A stretch of DNA of 61,040 bases from Comamonadaceae bacterium (lineage in GTDB: Bacteria; Pseudomonadota; Gammaproteobacteria; Burkholderiales; Burkholderiaceae_C): contig JAAFIY010000008.1 in assembly GCA_013297985.1 (NCBI GenBank), positions 1-61,040 of the forward strand, written 5' to 3'. Shown one piece after another: positions 48,269-59,267 of this stretch (its first letter is position 1; each line of letters opens with the position of its first letter). A program made the translations under genes and the position numbers. The notes below the pieces were generated by a model. That model had not been told where the DNA came from. It worked only from the letters and a program-made list of their open reading frames with translations, and made no database searches.

Positions 48269-49105
48269 TTACACAAGCCTCCGAGGCGCGCCTGAGCTGA
48301 ACTCTAAAACTGCGCTCCCCGGTGAAACTGCAGACCTAGCCTTACCCCTGGGCTTGCCGCGGCCGCGAAACCGATCAAACTCTGAGGGTAATAGTGAGAC
48401 CAATTTTTCGGCCGGAGAAGCGTGCAAATCATAGGTCAGATCAAACTGGTTTAGCACGGTGACCAATCGTCTCGGCGAGCCCGCTCCCTTGGATGAGTAG
48501 CCCGCCTTCATCTGATCTGCGGTTTCATCAAAGTAGAGCGCGTAGGCGGTCTCTACAACGCTCTTGCTCTCCACGAATTCCTGCGTTGCAGATAGCTGCA
48601 TCTGCACTTCAGTTCGAACAGATACAGGCGACCCCTCGGTCGAAGACGATGTAAGCAGAACTTTTGCGGACCTCCCATGCACCGACACCAACATCCAAGC
48701 ACTTCTAACTAGGTGTCGATAGTACCTGGTATATTTGAAATCTTTGCTTAACACGTAAGCCGGAGTTTCCAGTGGTGAACGGTTTCCATCATTGAGGGGG
48801 CAAAGTTCGTCAAATAGGTATAGGGCCAGCCAGTTCCAGAGGCCGTATTCACGAGAAATGACTGGTTTACTCATTCCTTTAAAAACCACTTCGCACAAGT
48901 ACTCCCCGAGTTCATATGCGGACTTAAAAGGCCTGCCCAATGGCTGAGCCTTTATCGATGTTGCATAGGGTGCGGCCTCTGAGGTTTTAGGATCGCTTAG
49001 TAGGTAGAGCGGCGGCGGTGTCCGCAGATCGCTTCGGAGATCATTGACATACCTCTCGAACCGCATAATCCCTTCGTCATTTAAAAGCCTTACAGCATCA
49101 GTCAT
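48269..49105 (-). CDS. Unknown protein A of the GHKL-methyltransferase island
   Basis: A 278-residue protein that I do not assign to a named family. Aromatic-rich central segments such as REYGLWNWLALYLFDELCPLNDGNRSP and FKYTRYYRHLVRSAWMLVSVHG, and FDLTYDLHASPAEKLVSLLPSEFDRFRG near the end, have the look of a conserved folded domain. No nuclease, ATPase or membrane motif is clear. The tail is Arg/Gly-rich. It overlaps protein B's 3' end by eight bases, so the two are coupled. Its GC content is visibly lower than that of the flanking chromosome. The arrangement with a GHKL ATPase and a cytosine methyltransferase suggests a defence role. Confidence 0.75.
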   Translation of the reverse strand: MTDAVRLLNDEGIMRFERYVNDLRSDLRTPPPLYLLSDPKTSEAAPYATSIKAQPLGRPFKSAYELGEYLCEVVFKGMSKPVISREYGLWNWLALYLFDELCPLNDGNRSPLETPAYVLSKDFKYTRYYRHLVRSAWMLVSVHGRSAKVLLTSSSTEGSPVSVRTEVQMQLSATQEFVESKSVVETAYALYFDETADQMKAGYSSKGAGSPRRLVTVLNQFDLTYDLHASPAEKLVSLLPSEFDRFRGRGKPRGKARSAVSPGSAVLEFSSGAPRRLV

Positions 49106-49886
49106 GGGTCGTTTCCTCCTGCTCCCCTATTGGGATAGCATGAGATGCAAATTGAAACTTATTTGCAAATACCTTCAGTGCTTCTCCAATGAAATCTTCC
49201 CGCGCCGCACTGTCTTCATCTGTGGGATCTAGATCTTCCGGAAAGCCCACTCCTAGCACTTCCGTGAGGAATATCTTCCAATCGGAAAACCATGCCAAGC
49301 CATCTCCGTCGGGGGAATCAAGCATTGCTGACAGCACTTTACGAAAAGCTTCTACAAGAATCGCACCTCTCAACAGCGGATCCTCTTGTAGTCGGGTCGC
49401 AAGCGCCGGAATTCGCGAGTTTATTAGGAGGTACGGACGGTTGCCGTCCGCTGTACTCACATCCCAGATTCGCTCTTCCAACCACTCAGGCTTGACGGGT
49501 AGCAAGGGCAACAGCCCGTTCTCTGGGCCTCCGGGGGGCACCGCCGTGAAGCGATCTCCTGCAGCAAGTAGCCGTCCGAGATGGCCTCCGTTTTCGTCGA
49601 TCACCTTGACGCGGAAGCTGATCTCGCCGCCCTTGTCTATCTCATCGAGCGATGTGTTGGCAGGCGGCGATATCGCCCCAACGGTGCCAAACTCGAACCT
49701 CATTGAACTGTGGCCGAAGAACGGTTCAACAGATACCTTTGCAGTCGGCGGAAGCTTTAGCTCACTCAGGCCGGCGAGGTTTGCAGAGAAACTTATGGGC
49801 AGTCCCGCTGGTGAGCGATGAATTTGAAATGAAACCATGCCATGCGTGATTCGCTGACGGCCTGTTGAATTAATACTTCGCTTCAT
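49098..49886 (-). CDS. Unknown protein B of the GHKL-methyltransferase island
   Basis: A 262-residue protein of unknown family. The first ~130 residues look beta-rich (SFQIHRSPAGLPISFSANLAGLSELKL, ISFRVKVIDENGGHLGRLL). The second half is mixed, with WLEERIWDVSTADGNRPYLLINSRIPALATRL and RGAILVEAFRKVLSAML, then an acidic stretch FPEDLDPTDEDSAARED. It starts three bases after the GHKL gene's stop and overlaps protein A by eight bases. No catalytic signature is visible. It may be an adaptor or a divergent nuclease subunit; that is inference. Confidence 0.75.
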   Translation of the reverse strand: MKRSINSTGRQRITHGMVSFQIHRSPAGLPISFSANLAGLSELKLPPTAKVSVEPFFGHSSMRFEFGTVGAISPPANTSLDEIDKGGEISFRVKVIDENGGHLGRLLAAGDRFTAVPPGGPENGLLPLLPVKPEWLEERIWDVSTADGNRPYLLINSRIPALATRLQEDPLLRGAILVEAFRKVLSAMLDSPDGDGLAWFSDWKIFLTEVLGVGFPEDLDPTDEDSAAREDFIGEALKVFANKFQFASHAIPIGEQEETTHD

Positions 49887-49889
49887 GAC

Positions 49890-51728
49890 CTATCGCCTCA
49901 CGTTCAATTCGAGGTCACGCTCAGTGTCAAAGCCAGTCACCTCGAACTTGAAATCATGGCTCGCCACATCAATTAGTATCGTATTGGGCTCCGTTGCCGT
50001 CCAACTCGCCCCCGCTGCTTTTGCCGAAAGTGCCCCAGCCGCACGGAAATCGAAGTCAAGTGGTTTATGCTTTTTGAAAGGGTTGCCTCGACGAACACCG
50101 TAGGCTGCAATAAGCTTAATTTGGTACGGAAGCGGTATGTCTGCGGCTGGATTACCTCGAATTAAAAATCCACCCCCCTTGGCGGCCACATGAAATGCTT
50201 TGGGCTTGAGCGTCGCTGGCCGTGGTGGCGGCGGTGAGGGTGGGGGCGGCGGTGGCCGCTTGGGCTTTTTCTTTGCTTCGGGAGTCGCGGGCGTTGGGAT
50301 GGAAAAAAACTCGATCAGTGCCGTCTCGTCAATTCGCGTTTCGACTTCCGTGAGAATATCATTGAGATCGTTCAGCAGCCGCTTGACCGCGGATACCTTT
50401 TCCGCCGCGCTACTCCACTTCGCAGTCAATTTGTCCGCCGAACCAATCCATCTGGTGTGAGCCGGGTTCTCCGCATCCCCAAGGAATTCAACAACGCTTC
50501 CCTCTAGAGCTAGGAGCGCCGCCAATGTCTTGCGACCTCTAAAGGAACGAGATTCTCCTGGAATCGTGATATCACCTCTCACGTAGACGGCCTGACCTTT
50601 CGATTCAGCTGGGCTCGCTTGAAGGTATGCGTCTACATAGCTGGACAATATGGCGCCCGTTTTCCGACGGAGCTGTACAGGCGCGCGAATTCCCACCATC
50701 TCGCCAGCCAAAAACGATGTACGCGCTCGCTCAAGATCTGCATCAGAAAGCCCCTCGGCTACGCCCTCCTTGACCCAGTCTGCGCCCAGCAATATCCCGG
50801 GCGCGGCCCCACGGACTCGGTCAACTTGCCGAATGAAATTGATGAGTGATCCGTCGGCAAGTTCTGGACCGCCGTGTGATTTGGCAAGTTCGTCGAAGCT
50901 GGCGGTATCGATCTTTTTGTCACCCATTTCGACCACCAGTCGACCAGTCAGAATGGGGAAGAAATAGTTCGTAATTACATATGGCATCAACCTATCGGGT
51001 TCCAGACCTTCGCGCAGACAAAGGATCGCGATCGAGAGGCCTGGTTCATCCACCCGGGTTAGGCACGCAGCCTTCCGAAAGGCCTCAACCGTTGAGTAAT
51101 CGCGTTCCGGCAGCTGGAAATCGTCCGCTGCGGGCACAGCGAAGAACACATGCGGTGCGTAGTCGGTTTGGCCGATCTTGTGGTTGTTGAGGACGGCTTG
51201 CCCCATGAGCAGACGCTCGCGCGAAGGGTCGTCTGCCCTAACCGTCAGGCCGAAGAATGTTCCGATTGATGAGGCACTGGAGAAGACAAGTTTGCCCAAT
51301 CCCCATCGGCCAGCAGCGGCACCCTTCTTGTGGGACAGGCCAAATCGGCGCCAGAAGTCGGAAAAGTTCAGGTCATCCTTGTCATCGGCATTTCCAAGGA
51401 GGCCGGTCGTGCCGAAGTCTTCTATCAAGAGGATTCGCGGCATGGAGAGGTCGATGCCAGTCAAGTCCAAGCGCGACGCTTGAAGGTGCGGCCTCAGTGG
51501 CTCAAGCACTCCACCCCAGTAGGCCGCGTTCTCTATCGCGGGTTCGACAAGTCGTATCCGCGTGGTCACCGGCCCATGAAACAGAGGCGAACGTCCGTCA
51601 AGGGAATTCTGATGCGGCTCCCGTACAAGTGTCTCGCGGATCGGAAACTCGTCGCTGTTGAACTGATCCCGTTGGGTAATCCCTTGATCAACTTCGGCCC
51701 GAGGGATGACTCTTGCAAGACACTTCAT
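49890..51728 (-). CDS. MutL/MORC-like GHKL ATPase of a putative defence system
   Basis: A 612-residue protein with the GHKL ATP-binding signature: motif I EPHQNSLD (Glu-37, Asn-41), closely resembling MutL's ExxxNSLD, motif II EDFGTTGL (103-110) and motif III GRWGLGK (140-146). An S5-like transducer region probably follows to about residue 300. A Lys/Pro-rich linker (about 478-509) then leads to a beta-rich C-terminal domain. MutL-like GHKL ATPases linked to methyltransferases and nucleases are known in restriction-related systems, where ATP-driven dimerisation may clamp DNA. AGGAAG lies five bases before the ATG. The gene follows the small protein by nine bases and precedes protein B by three. 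Confidence 0.85.
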   Translation of the reverse strand: MKCLARVIPRAEVDQGITQRDQFNSDEFPIRETLVREPHQNSLDGRSPLFHGPVTTRIRLVEPAIENAAYWGGVLEPLRPHLQASRLDLTGIDLSMPRILLIEDFGTTGLLGNADDKDDLNFSDFWRRFGLSHKKGAAAGRWGLGKLVFSSASSIGTFFGLTVRADDPSRERLLMGQAVLNNHKIGQTDYAPHVFFAVPAADDFQLPERDYSTVEAFRKAACLTRVDEPGLSIAILCLREGLEPDRLMPYVITNYFFPILTGRLVVEMGDKKIDTASFDELAKSHGGPELADGSLINFIRQVDRVRGAAPGILLGADWVKEGVAEGLSDADLERARTSFLAGEMVGIRAPVQLRRKTGAILSSYVDAYLQASPAESKGQAVYVRGDITIPGESRSFRGRKTLAALLALEGSVVEFLGDAENPAHTRWIGSADKLTAKWSSAAEKVSAVKRLLNDLNDILTEVETRIDETALIEFFSIPTPATPEAKKKPKRPPPPPPSPPPPRPATLKPKAFHVAAKGGGFLIRGNPAADIPLPYQIKLIAAYGVRRGNPFKKHKPLDFDFRAAGALSAKAAGASWTATEPNTILIDVASHDFKFEVTGFDTERDLELNVRR

Positions 51729-51737
51729 CGCTGCTTC

Positions 51738-51983
51738 CTAGATGCTGAACTCGGTTTCTGCGCCGCGCCCTGAGCCCTCGAATCGCGCCTTCATCAGGTC
51801 CAACTCTCTCTGGAGAGCCCGGGCGATCTTCTTAGCGTCGTCTTCCGTGTACTCGTAGGCAGAGCGGTTCGAAAGGTTCGAAATCAGCCGGATCTCTTTG
51901 ATCACTCGGTTGACTCGACGAGAGGCGATCTCGACAAACTTTGCGCGCTTGTCTCTCGCAGGCTGCTTTGGTGACTCACTCAC
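51738..51983 (-). CDS. Small helical basic protein at the head of the island operon
   Basis: An 81-residue protein. GTG at 51983 is chosen since GGAGG lies five bases upstream. The core KFVEIASRRVNRVIKEIRLISNLSNRSAYEYTEDDAKKIARALQRELDLMKARF is predicted helical and resembles a small conserved family of the pattern KFVELA..RV..AIK.IRLIGNLSN.SNYEYT that I recall from defence or mobile contexts, though I cannot verify this. It may bind DNA or a partner subunit. It is the first gene of the four tightly spaced genes. Confidence 0.7.
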   Translation of the reverse strand: MSESPKQPARDKRAKFVEIASRRVNRVIKEIRLISNLSNRSAYEYTEDDAKKIARALQRELDLMKARFEGSGRGAETEFSI

Positions 51984-52010
51984 GGCGTCCTCCACTCTCA
52001 GGAAACCAAC

Positions 52011-52063
52011 ATACCGAAATTGTGCATCAAGATAAACTTTACGTGCAATATACTGAAAATGTG
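52011..52063. promoter_or_regulatory. Direct repeats in the island's upstream region
   Basis: ATACCGAAATTGTG at 52011-52024 and ATACTGAAAATGTG at 52050-52063 agree at 12 of 14 positions and start 39 bases apart, roughly four helical turns. They lie 28-80 bases upstream of the first island gene in a notably AT-rich stretch. They may be operator sites for a regulator not encoded here. The remaining ~300 bases to gyrB (52064-52376) hold nothing recognisable. Confidence 0.35.
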
Positions 52064-52376
52064 TGAGTCCTGTACACAAAGAACGGGCGGGTTACGAGTG
52101 CCGAGTCGACTTGCCAAAGCAGCAAGGAGCTACGAGCCGAGGTGGTGGCAAACGACTTGCACGCGGTGGTTTGCGACATGCGCTGGGGACGGCTGTCGGG
52201 CAGCTCCGTAGGTGCTGCGAATCGAATCGAGGATTAGGCATCCGTGACCCCTCACATCCCGGAGCACTGTTTGGGCGCACGTGCATTCCGGGTCATAGCC
52301 GGCTCTACAAACGAGCGGCCACCGGGCGGAGTTAGCCTGAAGTGTCTCGGCGTGTCAGGGGCCTCAATCTGGCAAC

Positions 52377-55031
<2,655 letters not shown>

Positions 55032-55040
55032 TTAAGGCGA

Positions 55041-55083
55041 TTGCGCCCTAAAACAGGGCGCAAGCAGCTACTATTTTTGTAGC
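55041..55083 (-). repeat. Dispersed repeat forming two hairpins between dnaN and gyrB
   Basis: TTGCGCCCT-AAAAC-AGGGCGCAA is a perfect 9-bp stem (55041-55063), followed by GCTAC-TATTTTT-GTAGC (55067-55083). It carries the GCGCAAGCAGCTAC core of the dispersed repeat. On the minus strand the hairpins come after the dnaN stop. They may attenuate read-through into gyrB, although a clean T tract is lacking. Confidence 0.6.
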
Positions 55084-55102
55084 AAAGTGCAGGTGGGCCA
55101 GG

Positions 55103-56212
55103 CTAGATGCGCATGGGCATCACCACATACTTAAAGTGCGGCTGGTCGGGAATGGTGACCAGCGCCGAGCTGCTGGAATCGGCCAAATCCAAGCGCACCA
55201 TGTCTTGCTGCATGTTGGTGAGCGCATCAATCAGGTAGGTGACGTTAAAGCCGATCTCAATCGTGTCGCCGCCGTAGTCAATGTCCAGCTCATCCACGGC
55301 TTCTTCTTGCTCGGCGTTGTTGCTGGCCACGCGCAGGGTGCCGGGCTCTACGCTCAAACGCACGCCCTTGAATTTTTCGCTGGTGAGGATGGCCGCGCGC
55401 TGCAGGCTTTGCAGCAGCGCCAGACGGCCCAGCGTCACGCTGTTTTTGTGGTTGCGCGGAATCACGCGGTTGTAGTCAGGAAACTTGCCTTCCACCAGCT
55501 TGGTGACAAATTCCATGCCACCAAAGGCGAACTTGGCCTGGTTGGTGGCAAAGCGCATTTCAATGGCTTCGTCGCTGTTGGCCAGCAGGCGCTGCAACTC
55601 CAGCACGGTTTTGCGCGGCAAGATCACTTCTTGTTTGGCAGCCACTTCCGTATCCAGCTTGGCGCTGGCAAAAGCGAGGCGGTGGCCGTCGGTGGCCACC
55701 AAGCTCAGCTGGCTGCCTTCGGCCACAAACAAGATGCCGTTTAAGTAGTAGCGGATGTCTTGCACCGCCATGGCAAAGCTCACTTGCTGCAGCAGCGCCT
55801 TCAGGGTTTTCTGTGGCACCGAGAACACCGGGCCGGCCTGGGGCAGCTCTTGCACCAGCGGAAAGTCTTCGGCCGGCAGGCTTTGCAGGGTGAAGCGGCT
55901 TTTACCGCCTTTCAAAATGAGCTTGGCTGCGCTGCTTTCCAAGGCCACCACCTGGTCGGGCGGCATGGAACGCAAGATGTCAATCAGCTTGCGCGCACCA
56001 ATGGTGGTGGCAAAGCTGCCGCTGTCGCCGCCCAAGGCCGCCTGGGTGCGGATTTGGATTTCGAGGTCGCTGCTGGTGAGCTGCACCGTATCCCCGGTTT
56101 TGCGCAGCAGCACGTTGGCCAAAATCGGCAGCGTGTGCCGCCGCTCAACGATGCCTGCCACCGACTGCACGGCATGCAACACCTGCTCTTGGGGGGCCTT
56201 GAAGACAATCAT
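55103..56212 (-). CDS. dnaN: DNA polymerase III beta subunit (sliding clamp)
   Basis: A 369-residue sliding clamp that tethers DNA polymerase III. The N terminus MIVFKAPQEQVLHAVQSVAGIVERRHTLPILANVLL and the repeated three-domain pattern (TIGARKLIDILRSMPPDQV, FAMAVQDIRYYLNGILFVAEG, FNVTYLIDALTNMQQDMVRLDL) are characteristic. The C-terminal YVVMPMRI is the conserved clamp end with the partner-binding pocket nearby. It lies 81 bases after dnaA. Confidence 0.98.
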   Translation of the reverse strand: MIVFKAPQEQVLHAVQSVAGIVERRHTLPILANVLLRKTGDTVQLTSSDLEIQIRTQAALGGDSGSFATTIGARKLIDILRSMPPDQVVALESSAAKLILKGGKSRFTLQSLPAEDFPLVQELPQAGPVFSVPQKTLKALLQQVSFAMAVQDIRYYLNGILFVAEGSQLSLVATDGHRLAFASAKLDTEVAAKQEVILPRKTVLELQRLLANSDEAIEMRFATNQAKFAFGGMEFVTKLVEGKFPDYNRVIPRNHKNSVTLGRLALLQSLQRAAILTSEKFKGVRLSVEPGTLRVASNNAEQEEAVDELDIDYGGDTIEIGFNVTYLIDALTNMQQDMVRLDLADSSSSALVTIPDQPHFKYVVMPMRI

Positions 56213-56293
56213 GGTGTCTGCCTCGGGGATGGTTTTTTTGGAGGGTGGGGGTGTGAGGTGCGGGCAGCTTGGCGGCGCGGGGCGGCAGCGCGG

Positions 56294-57751
56294 CTAGCCT
56301 TTCAAGGTTTGTTCCAGCACATGCAGTTGCTGGTTGAGTTCGGTGCGGGTTTGGCGGTCGCCGGTGATCTTGCGCACCGCGTGCAGCACGGTGGTGTGGT
56401 CACGGCCACCAAATAGCTCACCAATCTCGGGCAGGCTTTTTTGGGTGAGTTCTTTGGCCAGGTACATCGCAATCTGGCGCGGCAGCGCAATGCTGGCCGG
56501 GCGGCGCTTGCTGTACATGTCGGCCACTTTGATCTTGTAGTAGTCAGCCACCGTTTTTTGGATGTTCTCCACCGAGATCTGCCGGTTTTGAATCGACAGC
56601 AAATCGCGCAGCGCCTCGCGCGCCAAAGCAATCGACACTTCTTTTTGGTTAAAGCGCGAATACGCCAAGATCTTGCGCAAGGCGCCTTCTAACTCGCGCA
56701 CGTTGGAGCGCACGTTTTTGGCCACAAAGAAGGCCACTTCTTCGGGCATCTGGGCGTGTTCCACCAACGCTTTGTTGATGAGAATGGCCACCCGCATCTC
56801 CAGCTCGGGCGGCTCCATGGCCACGCTCAAGCCCGAATCAAAACGCGACACCAGGCGCTCGGAAATGTCAGCCAGCCCCTTGGGGTAGGTGTCGCTGGTC
56901 ATCACGATGTGCGAGCGTTTGGCCAGCAGGGCTTCGAAGGCGTTGAAGAACTCTTCTTGGCTGCGGTCTTTGCCCGCGATGTGTTGCACGTCGTCAATCA
57001 GCAGCAAATCCAGCGCGTGGTAGCGCTCTTTGAACTCATCAAACGCCTTGCGATGAATCATCTTGACCACATCGGTCACAAACTGCTCGGCGTGGATGTA
57101 GAGAACTTTGGCGTCGGGCTTATCGGCCATGAGCTGGTTGCCCACCGCATGCATCAAGTGGGTTTTGCCCAAACCCACACCGCCGTAGATAAACAGCGGG
57201 TTGTACATCTGCCCCGGCGAGCGGGCCACGTGCAATGCGGCGGCGCGCGCCATGCGGTTGGCGGTGCCTTCGACCAGGCTGTCAAACGTCAGCGCGGTGT
57301 TCAAACGTGAGCGAAAAGCGTCGCTGGGCATCAGGCCCAGGGCGTCTTCGGTGCGGGTGAGGCCGTCGGGGCGAGCCTCATGCGACACACCGTTCATGTG
57401 GGCAGTCGGCGCGCCGACTGAAGTGGCAGCCTTAGGTTTGGCGGGCACGTCGCGCGGAGTGATCGCTAACTCAAGCCGCACTGGCTGGCCATGCAGGCGC
57501 TGCAGAATGTCACCAATGCGCACTGAAAACTGCGCGCGCACCCAATCGAGCTTGAAGCGATTGGCCACGCCGATGGTGACGCGGCTCAGGTCTTCGGCCA
57601 CCTGCACCTGCAGCGGCTTGATCCAGATATCAAACTGAGGCCCAGAGAGCTCTTGGGCCAATTCGTCCATGCACGCGCGCCACAGGGCTTGGCCCACATC
57701 ATCGGCTGCAGAGTCGGCGGCGGTGCTTGGAAGTCCCTCGGGCATAGTCAT
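56294..57751 (-). CDS. dnaA: Chromosomal replication initiator protein DnaA
   Basis: A 485-residue initiator. Domain I is [28 protein letters not shown]. The AAA+ domain has Walker [20 protein letters not shown] and Walker [22 protein letters not shown]. The C-terminal DNA-binding domain contains [20 protein letters not shown] and the signature [18 protein letters not shown], which binds DnaA boxes. The ATG at 57751 (MTMPEG) is chosen from two close Mets; the longer reading has no support. It is divergent from rpmH across the probable origin. Confidence 0.98.
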   Translation of the reverse strand: MTMPEGLPSTAADSAADDVGQALWRACMDELAQELSGPQFDIWIKPLQVQVAEDLSRVTIGVANRFKLDWVRAQFSVRIGDILQRLHGQPVRLELAITPRDVPAKPKAATSVGAPTAHMNGVSHEARPDGLTRTEDALGLMPSDAFRSRLNTALTFDSLVEGTANRMARAAALHVARSPGQMYNPLFIYGGVGLGKTHLMHAVGNQLMADKPDAKVLYIHAEQFVTDVVKMIHRKAFDEFKERYHALDLLLIDDVQHIAGKDRSQEEFFNAFEALLAKRSHIVMTSDTYPKGLADISERLVSRFDSGLSVAMEPPELEMRVAILINKALVEHAQMPEEVAFFVAKNVRSNVRELEGALRKILAYSRFNQKEVSIALAREALRDLLSIQNRQISVENIQKTVADYYKIKVADMYSKRRPASIALPRQIAMYLAKELTQKSLPEIGELFGGRDHTTVLHAVRKITGDRQTRTELNQQLHVLEQTLKG

Positions 57752-57760
57752 TTTTGGAAT

Positions 57761-57831
57761 TGTGGAAAGTGCCCACTTCAACAGCACCCAGACGGCATCT
57801 TATCAAAACGTTATCCACAGGCTGTGGATGG
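57761..57831. other. Probable oriC / DnaA-box region
   Basis: A perfect DnaA box TTATCCACA lies at 57811-57819. Two weaker ones, both on the minus strand and with two mismatches each, are at 57823-57831 (CCATCCACA) and 57761-57769 (CTTTCCACA). The dnaA-rpmH intergenic region is a common place for oriC in this group. The number of boxes is low, and no clear AT-rich 13-mer array was found, so the boundaries are uncertain; the boxes may partly serve dnaA autoregulation. Confidence 0.6.
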
Positions 57832-57887
57832 TTTGTTGTGAACAACCCTCAAAGCAATCGCGGCGACTTGTGAATTGTGGCGCGGCA

Positions 57888-57916
57888 TTGTCCAAACGCC
57901 CTGAGACTGCGATAAT
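57888..57916 (+). promoter_or_regulatory. Sigma-70 promoter of rpmH
   Basis: TTGTCC (57888-57893) and GATAAT (57911-57916) are separated by exactly 17 bases, a strong match to the -35/-10 consensus. It lies 185 bases upstream of rpmH and would drive rpmH-rnpA-yidD-yidC. Confidence 0.75.
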
Positions 57917-58100
57917 GGAAGGCTTTGCTCTTTGCAGCGCTCAGCGAGCGGGGTGGGCTTGGGTGTTCTCACCTGGCCCCCAAGTCGTTTGGAGCGTGCT
58001 GGCCCGGCCCGGCTTTGTGACTGGGTCTTGGGCAGTGGCTTGACAGCCGTCGCACTGACAAGCGCTGTTTTCGATTTCCTTACTTTTTGGCGTCCGCAAC

Positions 58101-58235
58101 ATGAAACGCACCTATCAACCCTCCAAAACCCGCCGCGCTCGTACCCACGGCTTTCTGGTCCGCATGAAAACCCGCGGTGGCCGCGCTGTGATCGCTTCGC
58201 GCCGCAGCAAGGGCCGCAAGCGCCTGGCGGTCTAA
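58101..58235 (+). CDS. rpmH: 50S ribosomal protein L34
   Basis: A 44-residue, strongly basic protein: [20 protein letters not shown] followed by [20 protein letters not shown] and RLAV. It is a complete match in length and pattern to L34. It is the first gene of the rpmH-rnpA-yidD-yidC unit, divergent from dnaA. Confidence 0.98.
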   Translation: MKRTYQPSKTRRARTHGFLVRMKTRGGRAVIASRRSKGRKRLAV

Positions 58236-58329
58236 GCCACACGGCCTGATACCCAGTGGCTTGAGCTTTGCCACAAGCGCGTCCGATGCACGGGCTGCCC
58301 ACCATTTGCGGCTGGCTCTAGCTGTGTCT

Positions 58330-58824
58330 ATGGATCAGTCGCTTGCGCCCGGCCCCGTGCCTGCGGCCTATGTGGGCCCGCTAGCGCACCTGCGCGCTGG
58401 GGTGGAGTTTCAAGCCGCCATGGCGCGCAACGGTCGCATCACCAAAACCGCCCACTTCGCCGCGCACCTGAGCGACGCAGCGCGGGTGTTTGTGCCCACG
58501 CAAGCCCGCCCTCGGGCACCCGCGCCGCGACTGCCCGGCGACGTACCCGCGTGCGGCTGGGTGGGCGTGGTGGTACCCAAGCGTTGGGCACGCCGCGCCG
58601 TCACCCGCAGCGGCATCAAGCGCGAGATTTACGCGCAAGCGCGTTCTTGGTCGATGCGGGGCTGGCCCATGGGCATTGTGCTGGTGGTGCGCCTGCATCG
58701 GGCCTTTGACCGCAGCGAGTTCCCCAGCGCTTGGTCGGCCGCGCTAGCGGGCGTGGTGCGCACCGAGCTGCATGTGCTGATGCAGCGCACGCTGGGTGCC
58801 CCCGCCGTGGCTCTGCGCGTCTGA
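58330..58824 (+). CDS. rnpA: Ribonuclease P protein component
   Basis: A 164-residue protein subunit of RNase P, which matures tRNA 5' ends with the RnpB RNA. The RNR motif KRWARRAVTRSGIKREIYAQAR is clear, and LRAGVEFQAAMARNGRITKTAHF matches the N-terminal part of RnpA. It is longer than usual because of a 30-residue insertion (TQARPRAPAPRLPGDVPACGW). The start is uncertain: ATG at 58330 or TTG at 58261, neither with a good ribosome site. Confidence 0.9.
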   Translation: MDQSLAPGPVPAAYVGPLAHLRAGVEFQAAMARNGRITKTAHFAAHLSDAARVFVPTQARPRAPAPRLPGDVPACGWVGVVVPKRWARRAVTRSGIKREIYAQARSWSMRGWPMGIVLVVRLHRAFDRSEFPSAWSAALAGVVRTELHVLMQRTLGAPAVALRV

Positions 58825-58889
58825 GCGCCGCAGGCCACTTGCGCTGTACCGGTACCAATTGGCCAGCCTTGATTCGCACTATCTAACCC

Positions 58890-59267
58890 ATGTCTGAACT
58901 GCACTTGCCAGATGCCAGCCGCACCAAGCCCCGCTGGGCGCAGGTCGGCCAGTGGCCCCAACGGGTGCTGATCGGCGTGGTCAAAGGCTATCGGCTCTTG
59001 CTGAGCCCGTGGCTGGGCAGCGCCTGCAGGTTTGAGCCCACTTGTTCGGTCTACACCCTGCAAGCGCTGCAACAGCATGGCGCCGCAGCGGGCAGCTACC
59101 TGGGAGCGGCGCGCATCGTGCGCTGCCACCCCTGGTGCCCGGGTGGGCTCGATGCCGTGCCCAGCCAGCGCCCGCGCCTGTTCACCCGTTGGTGGGCCCC
59201 TCAATCGGCAGCATCCGCTGCCAGCGCTTCTCGAACCGATGGCGCCGTGCGCCACGACACCCCATGA
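58890..59267 (+). CDS. yidD: Membrane protein insertion efficiency factor YidD
   Basis: A 125-residue peripheral inner-membrane protein that assists YidC. The conserved core is VVKGYRLLLSPWLGSACRFEPTCSVYTLQALQQHG followed by RCHPWCPGGLDAVP. The C-terminal tail is longer than in E. coli. Its stop overlaps the yidC start as ATGA. Confidence 0.96.
   Translation: MSELHLPDASRTKPRWAQVGQWPQRVLIGVVKGYRLLLSPWLGSACRFEPTCSVYTLQALQQHGAAAGSYLGAARIVRCHPWCPGGLDAVPSQRPRLFTRWWAPQSAASAASASRTDGAVRHDTP

Noticed and set aside
58846..58855. GTACCGGTAC palindrome upstream of yidD as a fifth GntR-type operator
   Set aside because: The core lacks the TTACCGGTAA outer bases, and yidD is a housekeeping gene inside the rpmH-yidC unit, so chance is more likely.
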